8,309 bases of DNA from Oleispira sp964022115 (GTDB taxonomy: Bacteria > Pseudomonadota > Gammaproteobacteria > Pseudomonadales > Oceanobacteraceae). How positions within the stretch are numbered: the stretch's first letter is position 1; each line of letters starts with the position of its first letter. The stretch is from positions 1 to 8,309 of the forward strand of contig CAXIBC010000112.1 of NCBI GenBank assembly GCA_964022115.1, read 5' to 3'. Both the position numbers and the translations under genes were made by a program. Positions 1 to 6,228 of the stretch are shown here, one piece after another. The notes beneath the pieces are model-generated. The model saw nothing but the letters and a program-made list of their open reading frames with translations, ran no database searches and was not told the origin of the DNA.

Positions 1-34
1 GAAGCTACTCATTCTATGAAGCTACTCTAAAAGA
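1..34. repeat. 17-bp-period direct repeat at window edge
   Basis: The 10-mer GAAGCTACTC occurs at 1-10 and again at 18-27, a 17-bp period, just beyond the 3' end of the minus-strand surface-protein gene. The remaining 7 bases of the two copies differ. The window starts exactly at the first copy, so a longer array may continue to the left. The repeat itself is seen directly; its function is unknown. Confidence 0.5.
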
Positions 35-42
35 TGCCGTCA

Positions 43-2400
43 TTATTTCACTTTTATTTGATATTCAAGATTAAACTCAGGAGTGCCTTGATCGTATTTG
101 GGTTTCATATTGCCATGGAATAGCAGTTTTATATGGCTGATATTACTATCGTAACCTTCACTATCGGGCGCAGGAACATAATTAAAACTAGTGGCGTTAT
201 CATTCGAAAAGCTAAGATCATCTGTTGTACTATCAAGGCTGATAAAGTTATAGCTTAACCCACTGGTATTACTCCCTGCACCGTCATTAAACAGCACGGG
301 CCCACCGGTCGATAGGTCATTGACAAATAGTTTGGCGTCATTAGAGAGTATTTGAATGAGCTCCATGGAATTGCCTGTAGTACTTAAATTCCCTTCATTA
401 CTGACGATTACGGCATAACGTAAAACAGCACCAGGAATGGCTTTATCATTCACGCTTATGGTATTGGGATTATCTTGAATATCAATGCTCATAGTTAAAC
501 GTATATCGTCATCACCGGCACAATGATAAAGAGCAGTCGCAGGAATTATTCGAGTGACCGTATCGTTGGGTAGACGCCAGTAGGCATAAAAAGAATCGCC
601 CCCTAGGTGCTCTTGCATACGATAATTTAACTTGTGGTAGCCTTTCGCAAGTCCAACCCTATTCTCGTCGTAGGGGCCATTTTGTGCGTCGTGAGCGCCA
701 TACCAGCGTGAATAAACCACATCATTAAGCTTTAGCTCAACCGCATCATTGCCGTCGACGGCAAAATTATAAAAACCGTCTTCAGGAATGTATAAATAGC
801 CTTCTATTAATACTAGGTAGTAATCATTATTGCGGACATTAAATGGGTTGCCTGAGCTGTTATTAATATGGGTTAGTATGGTTTTACCATCAAGCTTTGA
901 ACGAATGGCTAAATCATTTTCCCACTGATCAAATTCTGCTTCACTATCCACATAATTATCCCCATAACCTTGAGTATTATACACCCCGGTATAAATACCT
1001 TGTTTTGGTATTGAGCAGGCTGGATCTATATCCTTGACCAATTGCCAAATAGGTAAATCAGCAGAGGTCTGATTGTTCGCGAATTGCTCATCAAATTGCT
1101 TGCTGAAGACAGTAGCATCGAAGGTAGCAGAGGTATTAAGACCTGTAGCCATAATGTTTAGAGTGACAGGATTGGAGCTAGCACCATTGGGGCTAATGGC
1201 TAGCCCATACAGGCATTCCACGTTTGTCGAAGGTGTGCCTGAATCAGACGTACAGGTCCAATTATTGCCGCTTGAGCTACTGAGGCTCAACCCCTCAGCA
1301 AGCGTAATGGCAACGCGAGTTTGAGGTAAACTTGAGTGGGTCGTGCTGAGGTTTTCAATGGCAAATGTTACTGGGCGCGAGTCATCAATGACCCAAGCAT
1401 TGGGATAACTCAAACTGTTATCAAACCCCAAATCAATGCGGCAAACATCGTGACTAATAACTGTGAATGTTGGCTCTTCCTCAACAGGGCAGGCACGAGA
1501 GCGAATATCAATATTATCGGTAGAGAAGGTTGCCCAATTACCACCAGGTTTTTTAAATTGAACGGTAATACCACCATCACAGCAGTCTTCAAAGCCTAGT
1601 ACTTCGAGTTTTTGGTAACCACCATTTAACGTGGCAGTGCCTTGTAGAACTTGGCTCGCATTATTCCAGTTATTAGCCCACCATAAATTATCGCGCCACT
1701 GCTGCTCTAGTGGGTTGCCATTGATATACAAAGCCCCACCGCGGCCAAAGTCGGCACCGTAACGAAACTCCCATTGACCAGACTCTCCGGGTTTCACTAA
1801 AAAGTAGCTTTCAGAGAATGCGCCGAAGTTGCTATTGCTGATACCAAATTGAGAGCGGTTAGTTATGCCATCAAAATTAGTAATAAAGCCACAGCCATAA
1901 CTTGGATTAAGATCATTGGAGGCATTAAAAGCTTTGCGAGCTTGATTTAAATTGTTCGGATTAGCCGTTGAGAAGCGCGTATGAAATTTAATACCTGGGT
2001 TATCGAAGGGAAAGGGGGCATCACCGGCAGCAGGGGCATTTTTATTGCCGTAATAAAAATAAATTGTACGCACTTCTCCGCGGTCTAAGGTGGGAAAGCG
2101 CACCCAAAGAGTTGCTTGTTTGGCAGCCTGATCCCAGCTATCAATCCAAAATTCTAATCGAGTTTGGTCATCGCTATCATAAATGTATAAATCTTGGCCA
2201 TTAGTGCTCCAGTCGTAGTCAGAGCTCAGCGTTGATGCATCAATTTCAAATTGAACTTGATAGCTTTGCAGTTGGCTACCCGAAATCGAATTTTCTTGTA
2301 CATCGATTTGAGTTCGAAAAGGCCATTCACAGGATTGGCGAGCAAAAGAAGGGAAACTAATAATTAATGCTATTAGTAGAAAAGTACAGTGACGTAACAT
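43..2400 (-). CDS. Exported multidomain protein (DUF2341, PA14 and DUF11-like domains)
   Basis: A 785-residue protein exported through Sec and probably surface-exposed or secreted. Residues 1-20 form a signal peptide: LRH, then a hydrophobic stretch (FLLIALIISF), then a likely cleavage after SFA. Residues about 22-130 look like DUF2341 (YDWSTNGQDLYIYD, then RTIYFYYGN at 111-119). Residues 165-300 form a beta-rich, PA14-like segment with a CCDGG motif at 273-277. Residues about 315-450 resemble a DUF11/Ig-like module with paired cysteines C383 and C396. Residues about 465-626 look like a PA14 domain (GYLYIPEDGFYNFAVDGND). Residues 640-785 are a second DUF11-like module with the KAIPGAVLRYAV signature at 653-664. 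The mature part has ten cysteines, which would suit disulfides in the periplasm. MshQ-type pilus-associated proteins share some of these modules, but no pilin or secretion gene is adjacent, so I give no gene name. The start ATG is supported by GAGAAG five bases upstream. Function is unknown; adhesion or glycan binding is inference from PA14. Confidence 0.85.
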   Translation of the reverse strand: MLRHCTFLLIALIISFPSFARQSCEWPFRTQIDVQENSISGSQLQSYQVQFEIDASTLSSDYDWSTNGQDLYIYDSDDQTRLEFWIDSWDQAAKQATLWVRFPTLDRGEVRTIYFYYGNKNAPAAGDAPFPFDNPGIKFHTRFSTANPNNLNQARKAFNASNDLNPSYGCGFITNFDGITNRSQFGISNSNFGAFSESYFLVKPGESGQWEFRYGADFGRGGALYINGNPLEQQWRDNLWWANNWNNASQVLQGTATLNGGYQKLEVLGFEDCCDGGITVQFKKPGGNWATFSTDNIDIRSRACPVEEEPTFTVISHDVCRIDLGFDNSLSYPNAWVIDDSRPVTFAIENLSTTHSSLPQTRVAITLAEGLSLSSSSGNNWTCTSDSGTPSTNVECLYGLAISPNGASSNPVTLNIMATGLNTSATFDATVFSKQFDEQFANNQTSADLPIWQLVKDIDPACSIPKQGIYTGVYNTQGYGDNYVDSEAEFDQWENDLAIRSKLDGKTILTHINNSSGNPFNVRNNDYYLVLIEGYLYIPEDGFYNFAVDGNDAVELKLNDVVYSRWYGAHDAQNGPYDENRVGLAKGYHKLNYRMQEHLGGDSFYAYWRLPNDTVTRIIPATALYHCAGDDDIRLTMSIDIQDNPNTISVNDKAIPGAVLRYAVIVSNEGNLSTTGNSMELIQILSNDAKLFVNDLSTGGPVLFNDGAGSNTSGLSYNFISLDSTTDDLSFSNDNATSFNYVPAPDSEGYDSNISHIKLLFHGNMKPKYDQGTPEFNLEYQIKVK

Positions 2401-2507
2401 GAAAGCTTCTCAATATATCTTGGCGCTAAGGTTCTGACATTTTAAGAGGTTTATTATTAAATGTTGTAAAAGAAGGTAATATAATGCTTGGGGTAAATGA
2501 GAGGATA

Positions 2508-2924
2508 TTAGTCGTGCTGGACTCGACCTCGCATAGACTTGGTTTTGCTGTGTTTAGTTTTTTTATCCATGCGTTTATTTTGCGAAGACCGACTCGGTTT
2601 AGTCGGTCGGCGAGACTTTTGTACTACAATCGCTGACTTAATTAATACGACTAAGCGCTCGAGCGCCGCTTGTCGGTTAAGCTCTTGGCTTCGATGCTCT
2701 TGTGATTTAATAATGATAATACCGTCTTTGGTAATACGGTGGTCGTTTAAGGCTAATAAGCGCTCTTTATAAAATTCTGGCAGAGTAGAGGCTTTAATAT
2801 CAAAACGTAAATGAATCGCACTGGATACCTTATTCACATTTTGGCCGCCAGCCCCTTGCGAGCGCATTGCGGTCAATTCGAGTTGGTCACTAGGAATAGA
2901 AACAGCGTGTGAGATAAAAAGCAC
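2508..2924 (-). CDS. arfB: Alternative ribosome-rescue factor B (peptidyl-tRNA hydrolase, ArfB/YaeJ)
   Basis: ArfB rescues ribosomes stalled on mRNAs lacking a stop codon: a basic tail enters the empty mRNA channel and the GGQ loop hydrolyses peptidyl-tRNA. This 138-residue protein carries the class I release-factor motif GAGGQNVNK at 24-32 (GGQ at 26-28). It aligns nearly gap-free with E. coli ArfB (about 140 residues), including AIHLRFDI and EHRSQELNR. Residues about 104-138 are the expected lysine/arginine-rich tail (KSRRPTKPSR, MRGRV). The start codon is GTG at 2922-2924: an in-frame TAA lies only one codon upstream, and the next Met (residue 20) would remove part of the conserved domain. 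No strong Shine-Dalgarno is visible. It lies 77 bp downstream of the LysR gene on the same strand, with no obvious terminator between, so it might share transcripts, but no functional link is apparent. Identity is secure. Confidence 0.96.
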   Translation of the reverse strand: MLFISHAVSIPSDQLELTAMRSQGAGGQNVNKVSSAIHLRFDIKASTLPEFYKERLLALNDHRITKDGIIIIKSQEHRSQELNRQAALERLVVLIKSAIVVQKSRRPTKPSRSSQNKRMDKKTKHSKTKSMRGRVQHD

Positions 2925-3001
2925 AGATTAACAACTCAAATAAATTAGATTAAGCTTTGATTGTAACGCATCGATGCACATTAACCCAAACATTAGATAC
3001 G

Positions 3002-3976
3002 CTAGCGCAAAGCCTTTTTATGAACAGATTTTTGGCTGGATTGTGGGATTGATTTTTGAGGGTAGCTATTGTGTATTTGGCGATCTATTTTTATGAAATA
3101 ATCTTTTAAATAATCAATCAATAAACGCAACTTTTTCGAGGCAGCGCCACCGGGTAAAAACACCCCATAAATATCAATGTCTTTTAATTGATAATCATCC
3201 AAAACGGATTCTAAGGTACCGGCCTGAATCTTAGGCCAAGCATCATAAACGGGAATTCTACCTAAACCATGACCCCCCTCTAGAAAAGCGGTGCGCGCCG
3301 CGGCGTTATTGGTACTGATGCCTCCTTTTACTGAAATACTGTAAGAGCGGCTGCCTTTGGTTAACTCTATGGTCCCAGAGGTCATTTTATAGATAACCCA
3401 ATCATGTTGCTCTAACTCAGTAGGGTCGGCTGGACGCCCGCGCTTTTGAAAGTATTTTGGCGACCCGCATAAGCAGGTCGTGAGTGTGGATAACTTACTG
3501 GCTTGTAAACCCGAGTCGGGCAATGGGGCGCCGCGAATCGCTAAATCAATGCCCTCTTGCATGATATTAACAACTTCATCGGTCAACATCACATCGAGTT
3601 CAATCTTGGGATATAAACAGCGAAATTCACTCAGTGCGGGCACGACTAGCTGCAAACCAACGTTGACTGGGCAAGTAATCTTTAACACACCTTCAGGTTC
3701 ATTCTTTAGATTTTCAATTTGCTGATTTGCGGTATTCGCTTGCTCAGCAATGATACGACACGACTGATAATACTCGGCTCCGGCCTCAGTTAGCGAAATA
3801 GAGCGAGTAGAGCGATTAAGTAGTTTGACCCCAAGCTGAGATTCAAGCTTCTTAATATGGTAACTCACCACAGCGCGAGATAAACCTATGTGTTTGGCAG
3901 CAGCCGTTAGGTTACCTTGCTCAACGACCTGAGCAAAAACCACCATACTTTTAAGTTGTTCAAAAGAAAGGTTCAT
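3002..3976 (-). CDS. LysR-family transcriptional regulator
   Basis: A 324-residue LysR-type regulator. The N-terminal winged helix-turn-helix spans residues about 5-65 (FAQVVEQGNLTAAAKHIGLS, recognition helix around SRAVVSYHIKKLE at 33-45, wing LNRSTRSISLTEAG). A linker helix follows at about 66-92. The periplasmic-binding-protein-like effector domain runs about 95-295. The last 28 residues form a polar, basic extension (ending SVHKKALR). The SSRs and wing sequence resemble the CrgA/AaeR-like branch, but no specific effector can be read off. The protein has five cysteines, C73, C102, C120, C168 and C170, with a C-x-C pair at the start of the second effector subdomain. It is transcribed divergently from the carbonyl-detoxification genes across 256 bp, the classic LysR arrangement, so regulation of those genes and autorepression are inferred. 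The ATG at 3974-3976 has AAAGGG about ten bases upstream. Confidence 0.95.
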   Translation of the reverse strand: MNLSFEQLKSMVVFAQVVEQGNLTAAAKHIGLSRAVVSYHIKKLESQLGVKLLNRSTRSISLTEAGAEYYQSCRIIAEQANTANQQIENLKNEPEGVLKITCPVNVGLQLVVPALSEFRCLYPKIELDVMLTDEVVNIMQEGIDLAIRGAPLPDSGLQASKLSTLTTCLCGSPKYFQKRGRPADPTELEQHDWVIYKMTSGTIELTKGSRSYSISVKGGISTNNAAARTAFLEGGHGLGRIPVYDAWPKIQAGTLESVLDDYQLKDIDIYGVFLPGGAASKKLRLLIDYLKDYFIKIDRQIHNSYPQKSIPQSSQKSVHKKALR

Positions 3977-4006
3977 ACCTTATTTACCCTTTAAAGTGAC
4001 TGCCTT

Positions 4007-4030
4007 AGTGTGGACTTAAGTGTGGACTTA
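4007..4030. repeat. Perfect 12-bp tandem duplication in the divergent intergenic region
   Basis: AGTGTGGACTTA occurs twice head-to-tail, at 4007-4018 and 4019-4030, with no mismatch. It lies about 30-55 bp upstream of the LysR start codon, probably in that gene's leader or core promoter. A regulatory role is possible but unproven; replication slippage is the simplest origin. Confidence 0.7.
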
Positions 4031-4075
4031 CTTTGAGTAGGGCATTCATTCTATCCTATTAGATCAATTTTTCGA

Positions 4076-4108
4076 ACAATGTTGTCTATTTTCTATCTAT
4101 TGTTACAA
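4076..4108. promoter_or_regulatory. Candidate LysR operator (two ACAA/TTGT dyads)
   Basis: Two short inverted repeats share the same half-site: ACAA-TG-TTGT at 4076-4085 and TTGT-T-ACAA at 4100-4108. Their centres are about 23-24 bp apart, close to two helical turns. The second overlaps the -35 of the candidate DJ-1 promoter. LysR-type regulators typically bind a recognition site plus an activation site near the -35 of the divergent target, so the placement fits. The half-sites are only 4 bp and the region is AT-rich, so chance is a real alternative. Confidence 0.35.
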
Positions 4109-4128
4109 ATGACTTTGAGGCATACACT
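4100..4128 (+). promoter_or_regulatory. Candidate sigma70 promoter for the DJ-1/yqhD genes
   Basis: TTGTTA at 4100-4105 and TACACT at 4123-4128 are separated by 17 bp, each matching four of six consensus bases. The predicted start is near 4135, about 98 bases before the DJ-1 ATG. That would put the 14-bp repeat array in the untranslated leader. The weak boxes are consistent with an activator-dependent promoter. Confidence 0.4.
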
Positions 4129-4152
4129 GGATTCAACGTCAAAACAGCCAGT

Positions 4153-4208
4153 TCAAGTACATTGGCTCAAGTACTTAGGCTCAAGTACTTAGGCTCAAAT
4201 GCATTTAC
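4153..4208. repeat. Four 14-bp tandem repeats in the DJ-1 leader, centred on palindromes
   Basis: Four contiguous 14-bp units start at 4153, 4167, 4181 and 4195. Units 2 and 3 are identical (TCAAGTACTTAGGC). Unit 1 differs at two or three positions (TCAAGTACATTGGC). Unit 4 is diverged (TCAAATGCATTTAC). Units 2 and 3 each contain the palindrome AAGTACTT (4169-4176, 4183-4190). Unit 4 carries a different perfect palindrome, AAATGCATTT (4197-4206). The array ends about 24 bp before the DJ-1 start and directly upstream of its ribosome-binding site. Confidence 0.75.
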
Positions 4209-4232
4209 AAAAATACAAGTGAGAGCGAAATA

Positions 4233-4925
4233 ATGAATACACAGCAAAATAAGCACGTATTAATGGTATTAACCTCCCACGCCGAGTTAGGTAATAGCGG
4301 TGAGAAAACTGGTTTTTGGGTAGAAGAATTTGCCGCACCGTATTACGCCTTAACCGATGCGGGTATTAAAGTGACCCTTGCTTCTCCTGCAGGTGGCCAG
4401 CCTCCGATAGATCCTAAAAGTGAATTAGAAGACTTTCAAACAGAAGCGACTAAGCGTTATGACGCCGATGCAAACGTGAAAGCATTAATGGCCAATACTG
4501 AAGTACTAGCCAATGTTGACGCGGCTGAATTTGACGCTGTTTTCTACCCAGGTGGCCACGGCCCATTGTGGGATCTTGTAGACAATAGTGATTCAATTAC
4601 CTTAATCGAAAGCTTCCTTGCGGCTAACAAGCCGGTTGCAGCAGTGTGCCATGCGACCGCTGCTTTCTTGAATGTTAAAGATGCCCAAGGTGAATTTGTG
4701 GTTAAAGGCAAGGCGGTTACTGGTTTTACCAATAGCGAAGAAGACGCGGTACAGCTAACCGATATCGTGCCTTTTTTATTAGAAGATGAATTGATTAAGC
4801 GTGGTGGCGACTATCAGAAAGTCGCTGACTGGAATGCTTTTGCGGTTCAAGATGGGTTATTAATCAGTGGTCAAAACCCACAGAGTTCTGAGCTAGCGGC
4901 GGCAAAATTATTAGCAGCGCTGTAG
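4233..4925 (+). CDS. DJ-1/PfpI superfamily protein, Hsp31-like (glyoxalase III/chaperone type)
   Basis: A 230-residue cytoplasmic protein of the type 1 glutamine amidotransferase-like DJ-1/PfpI fold. Aligned with yeast Hsp31, the expected triad is present: Glu32 in TGFWVEE (26-32), the nucleophile Cys139 and His140 in AAVCHATAAF (136-145). The PGGHGPLWDL stretch (106-115) and GKAVTGFT match the family. Hsp31-class members convert methylglyoxal to lactate without glutathione and have chaperone activity; which applies here is inference. Length matches Hsp31 (about 237) rather than the shorter YajL or PfpI forms. It is the first gene of the plus-strand cluster, divergent from a LysR regulator and 39 bp ahead of the yqhD start. 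The ATG is preceded by GAGAG with about eight bases of spacing. The alternative assignment as an uncharacterised amidotransferase is less likely because no glutaminase partner domain is present. Confidence 0.92.
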   Translation: MNTQQNKHVLMVLTSHAELGNSGEKTGFWVEEFAAPYYALTDAGIKVTLASPAGGQPPIDPKSELEDFQTEATKRYDADANVKALMANTEVLANVDAAEFDAVFYPGGHGPLWDLVDNSDSITLIESFLAANKPVAAVCHATAAFLNVKDAQGEFVVKGKAVTGFTNSEEDAVQLTDIVPFLLEDELIKRGGDYQKVADWNAFAVQDGLLISGQNPQSSELAAAKLLAAL

Positions 4926-4964
4926 CGGTTTAAATCAAAAATACATAATTTTAGGAAAATGTTC

Positions 4965-6134
4965 ATGTTAAATTTTAGTTTTCAAAACACCACACAAATT
5001 CTTTTTGGTGAAGGCCAGATCGCCGCCTTAAAAAAACAGATTCCAAGCGACGCGAAAGTGCTAGTGACTTACGGTGGTGGTTCAATTAAAAGTAACGGCG
5101 TTTACGATCAAGTTGCTGCTGCTTTAAGCGATCATACTTGGTTTGAATTTTCAGGCATCGAACCCAATCCAAGCTACGATACGCTAATAAAATCGTTAGA
5201 TATTATCAAAGAAAATGATGTCGATTTTATTTTGGCTGTTGGTGGTGGGTCGGTGGTTGATGGCTCTAAATTTATTGCTGCGGCGGCTTTGTTCAATGGC
5301 GAAGGTGAAAATAACGACCCTTGGGATATCGTTAGCAAGCAAGCGCGCGTTAAACAGGCATTGCCCCTAGCCTGTGTTTTAACCCTACCAGCAACGGGCT
5401 CTGAATCGAATACCGGTGCGGTTGTAACCCGCGATGGTAATAAACTGCCGTTTGCTAGCCCACTAGTTCGCCCAATTTTTGCCGTATTAGATCCTGCGGT
5501 AACCTTATCGTTATCTGACCGTCAAATCAGTAATGGTGTGGTAGATGCATTTGTACACACTATGGAGCAGTACTTAACTTACAGCGTAAACGGTAAAGTT
5601 CAAGATCGTTTTGCCGAAGGTTTATTATTAACGCTGATCGAAGAAGGCCCTAAAGCGTTAGCTGCAGAAACCTCACAAGACTTAGAAGTCCGTGGCAACA
5701 TTATGTGGGCGGCCACCATGGCGCTGAATGGTTTGATTGGTGCTGGTGTTCCACAAGATTGGGCAACACACATGATTGGTCATGAGCTAACGGGCACGCA
5801 CAATATTGATCATGCACGTACATTATCCATCGTATTACCCGCTGTGATGAAGGTGTGTAAAGAAGCTAAACGTGAAAAATTATTGCAGTACGCAGAGCGT
5901 ATTTGGAATATCACCGACGGCGATGAAGAATCACGTATTAATCGTGCGATCGAATTAACCGAGCAGTTCTTTGAAATGATGCAAGTACCTACGCGTTTAT
6001 CTCATGTTGATTTAGGCGAAGCGGATATCGATTTATTAATCGAAAAACTGACTCAGCACGGCATGGTTAAACTGGGCGAGCATAAGGCAATTACGCCAGA
6101 AGTGAGCCGTGAAATTTTAGTGACTGCGCTCTAA
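4965..6134 (+). CDS. yqhD: NADPH-dependent aldehyde reductase YqhD (iron-containing ADH family)
   Basis: This 389-residue enzyme reduces short-chain and lipid-peroxidation aldehydes (butanal, acrolein, methylglyoxal, malondialdehyde in E. coli YqhD) to alcohols with NADPH. It aligns closely with E. coli YqhD (387 residues) throughout, including RILFG-like, GIEPNP, LPATGSESN and GVPQDWATH. The cofactor loops are GGGS at 37-40 and GGGSVVDG at 93-100. The metal ligands are Asp194, His198, His269 and His283 (DAFVH and HNIDH contexts), matching the bound Zn/Fe site. The open frame starts at ATG 4959, but I prefer ATG 4965: AGGA at 4953-4956 is then eight bases away rather than two, and the first 15 residues line up gap-free with E. 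coli. In E. coli yqhD is controlled by the AraC-type YqhC; here a LysR gene occupies that role. It follows the DJ-1 gene closely and is probably co-transcribed with it. Confidence 0.96.
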   Translation: MLNFSFQNTTQILFGEGQIAALKKQIPSDAKVLVTYGGGSIKSNGVYDQVAAALSDHTWFEFSGIEPNPSYDTLIKSLDIIKENDVDFILAVGGGSVVDGSKFIAAAALFNGEGENNDPWDIVSKQARVKQALPLACVLTLPATGSESNTGAVVTRDGNKLPFASPLVRPIFAVLDPAVTLSLSDRQISNGVVDAFVHTMEQYLTYSVNGKVQDRFAEGLLLTLIEEGPKALAAETSQDLEVRGNIMWAATMALNGLIGAGVPQDWATHMIGHELTGTHNIDHARTLSIVLPAVMKVCKEAKREKLLQYAERIWNITDGDEESRINRAIELTEQFFEMMQVPTRLSHVDLGEADIDLLIEKLTQHGMVKLGEHKAITPEVSREILVTAL

Positions 6135-6159
6135 TCCTTAGTACTGAAATTCCTAACAC

Positions 6160-6165
6160 TATAAT
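6160..6165 (+). promoter_or_regulatory. Perfect -10 box for curA-GST
   Basis: TATAAT at 6160-6165 is an exact sigma70 -10 hexamer in the 94-bp gap between yqhD and curA. The -35 region is poor (TTAGTA at 6138-6143 with a 16-bp spacer is the best I see). The predicted start is about 6172. An internal promoter would let curA and the GST be expressed apart from the upstream genes. Confidence 0.4.
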
Positions 6166-6169
6166 TTTT

Positions 6170-6195
6170 CGCGCTTTAATATCGATTAAAGCGCG
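6170..6195. promoter_or_regulatory. 26-bp palindrome over the predicted curA start site (candidate operator or hairpin)
   Basis: A perfect inverted repeat: left arm CGCGCTTTAAT (6170-6180), four-base centre ATCG, right arm ATTAAAGCGCG (6185-6195). It begins five bases after the TATAAT, where a repressor would block initiation. As RNA it would form an 11-bp hairpin, but no T-tract follows it on the plus strand (the T-run precedes it), and the minus-strand reading is followed by A's. A standard terminator is therefore unlikely in either direction. Confidence 0.6.
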
Positions 6196-6228
6196 CTATC
6201 GTATTCGTTGAAATCAAGTGAGATTGTT

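Noticed and set aside
1073..1599. Plus-strand open frames opposite the surface-protein gene
   Set aside because: They mirror the coding of the minus-strand gene, show no family motif, and the minus-strand frame has a signal peptide and intact domains.
43..2400. Naming the surface protein MshQ
   Set aside because: Shared modules are not specific, its length and C-terminus do not clearly match, and no MSHA pilus gene is in the window.
2968..2977. GCATCGATGC palindrome between the LysR gene and arfB
   Set aside because: A 10-bp palindrome with no promoter boxes or T-tract nearby is within chance expectation.
4153..4208. CRISPR-like array
   Set aside because: Units are contiguous 14-mers without spacers and no cas gene is present; it is a simple tandem repeat.
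4959..4964. Upstream ATG of yqhD
   Set aside because: It would sit only two bases from AGGA and add two residues absent from E. coli YqhD; ATG 4965 has ideal spacing.
6170..6195. Rho-independent terminator for yqhD
   Set aside because: The hairpin is strong but the T-run lies before it, not after it, on the plus strand, and a TATAAT just upstream favours an operator or leader role.
6208..6228. TTG start extending curA by seven codons
   Set aside because: No ribosome-binding site precedes it, the extension is not conserved, and ATG 6229 has one.
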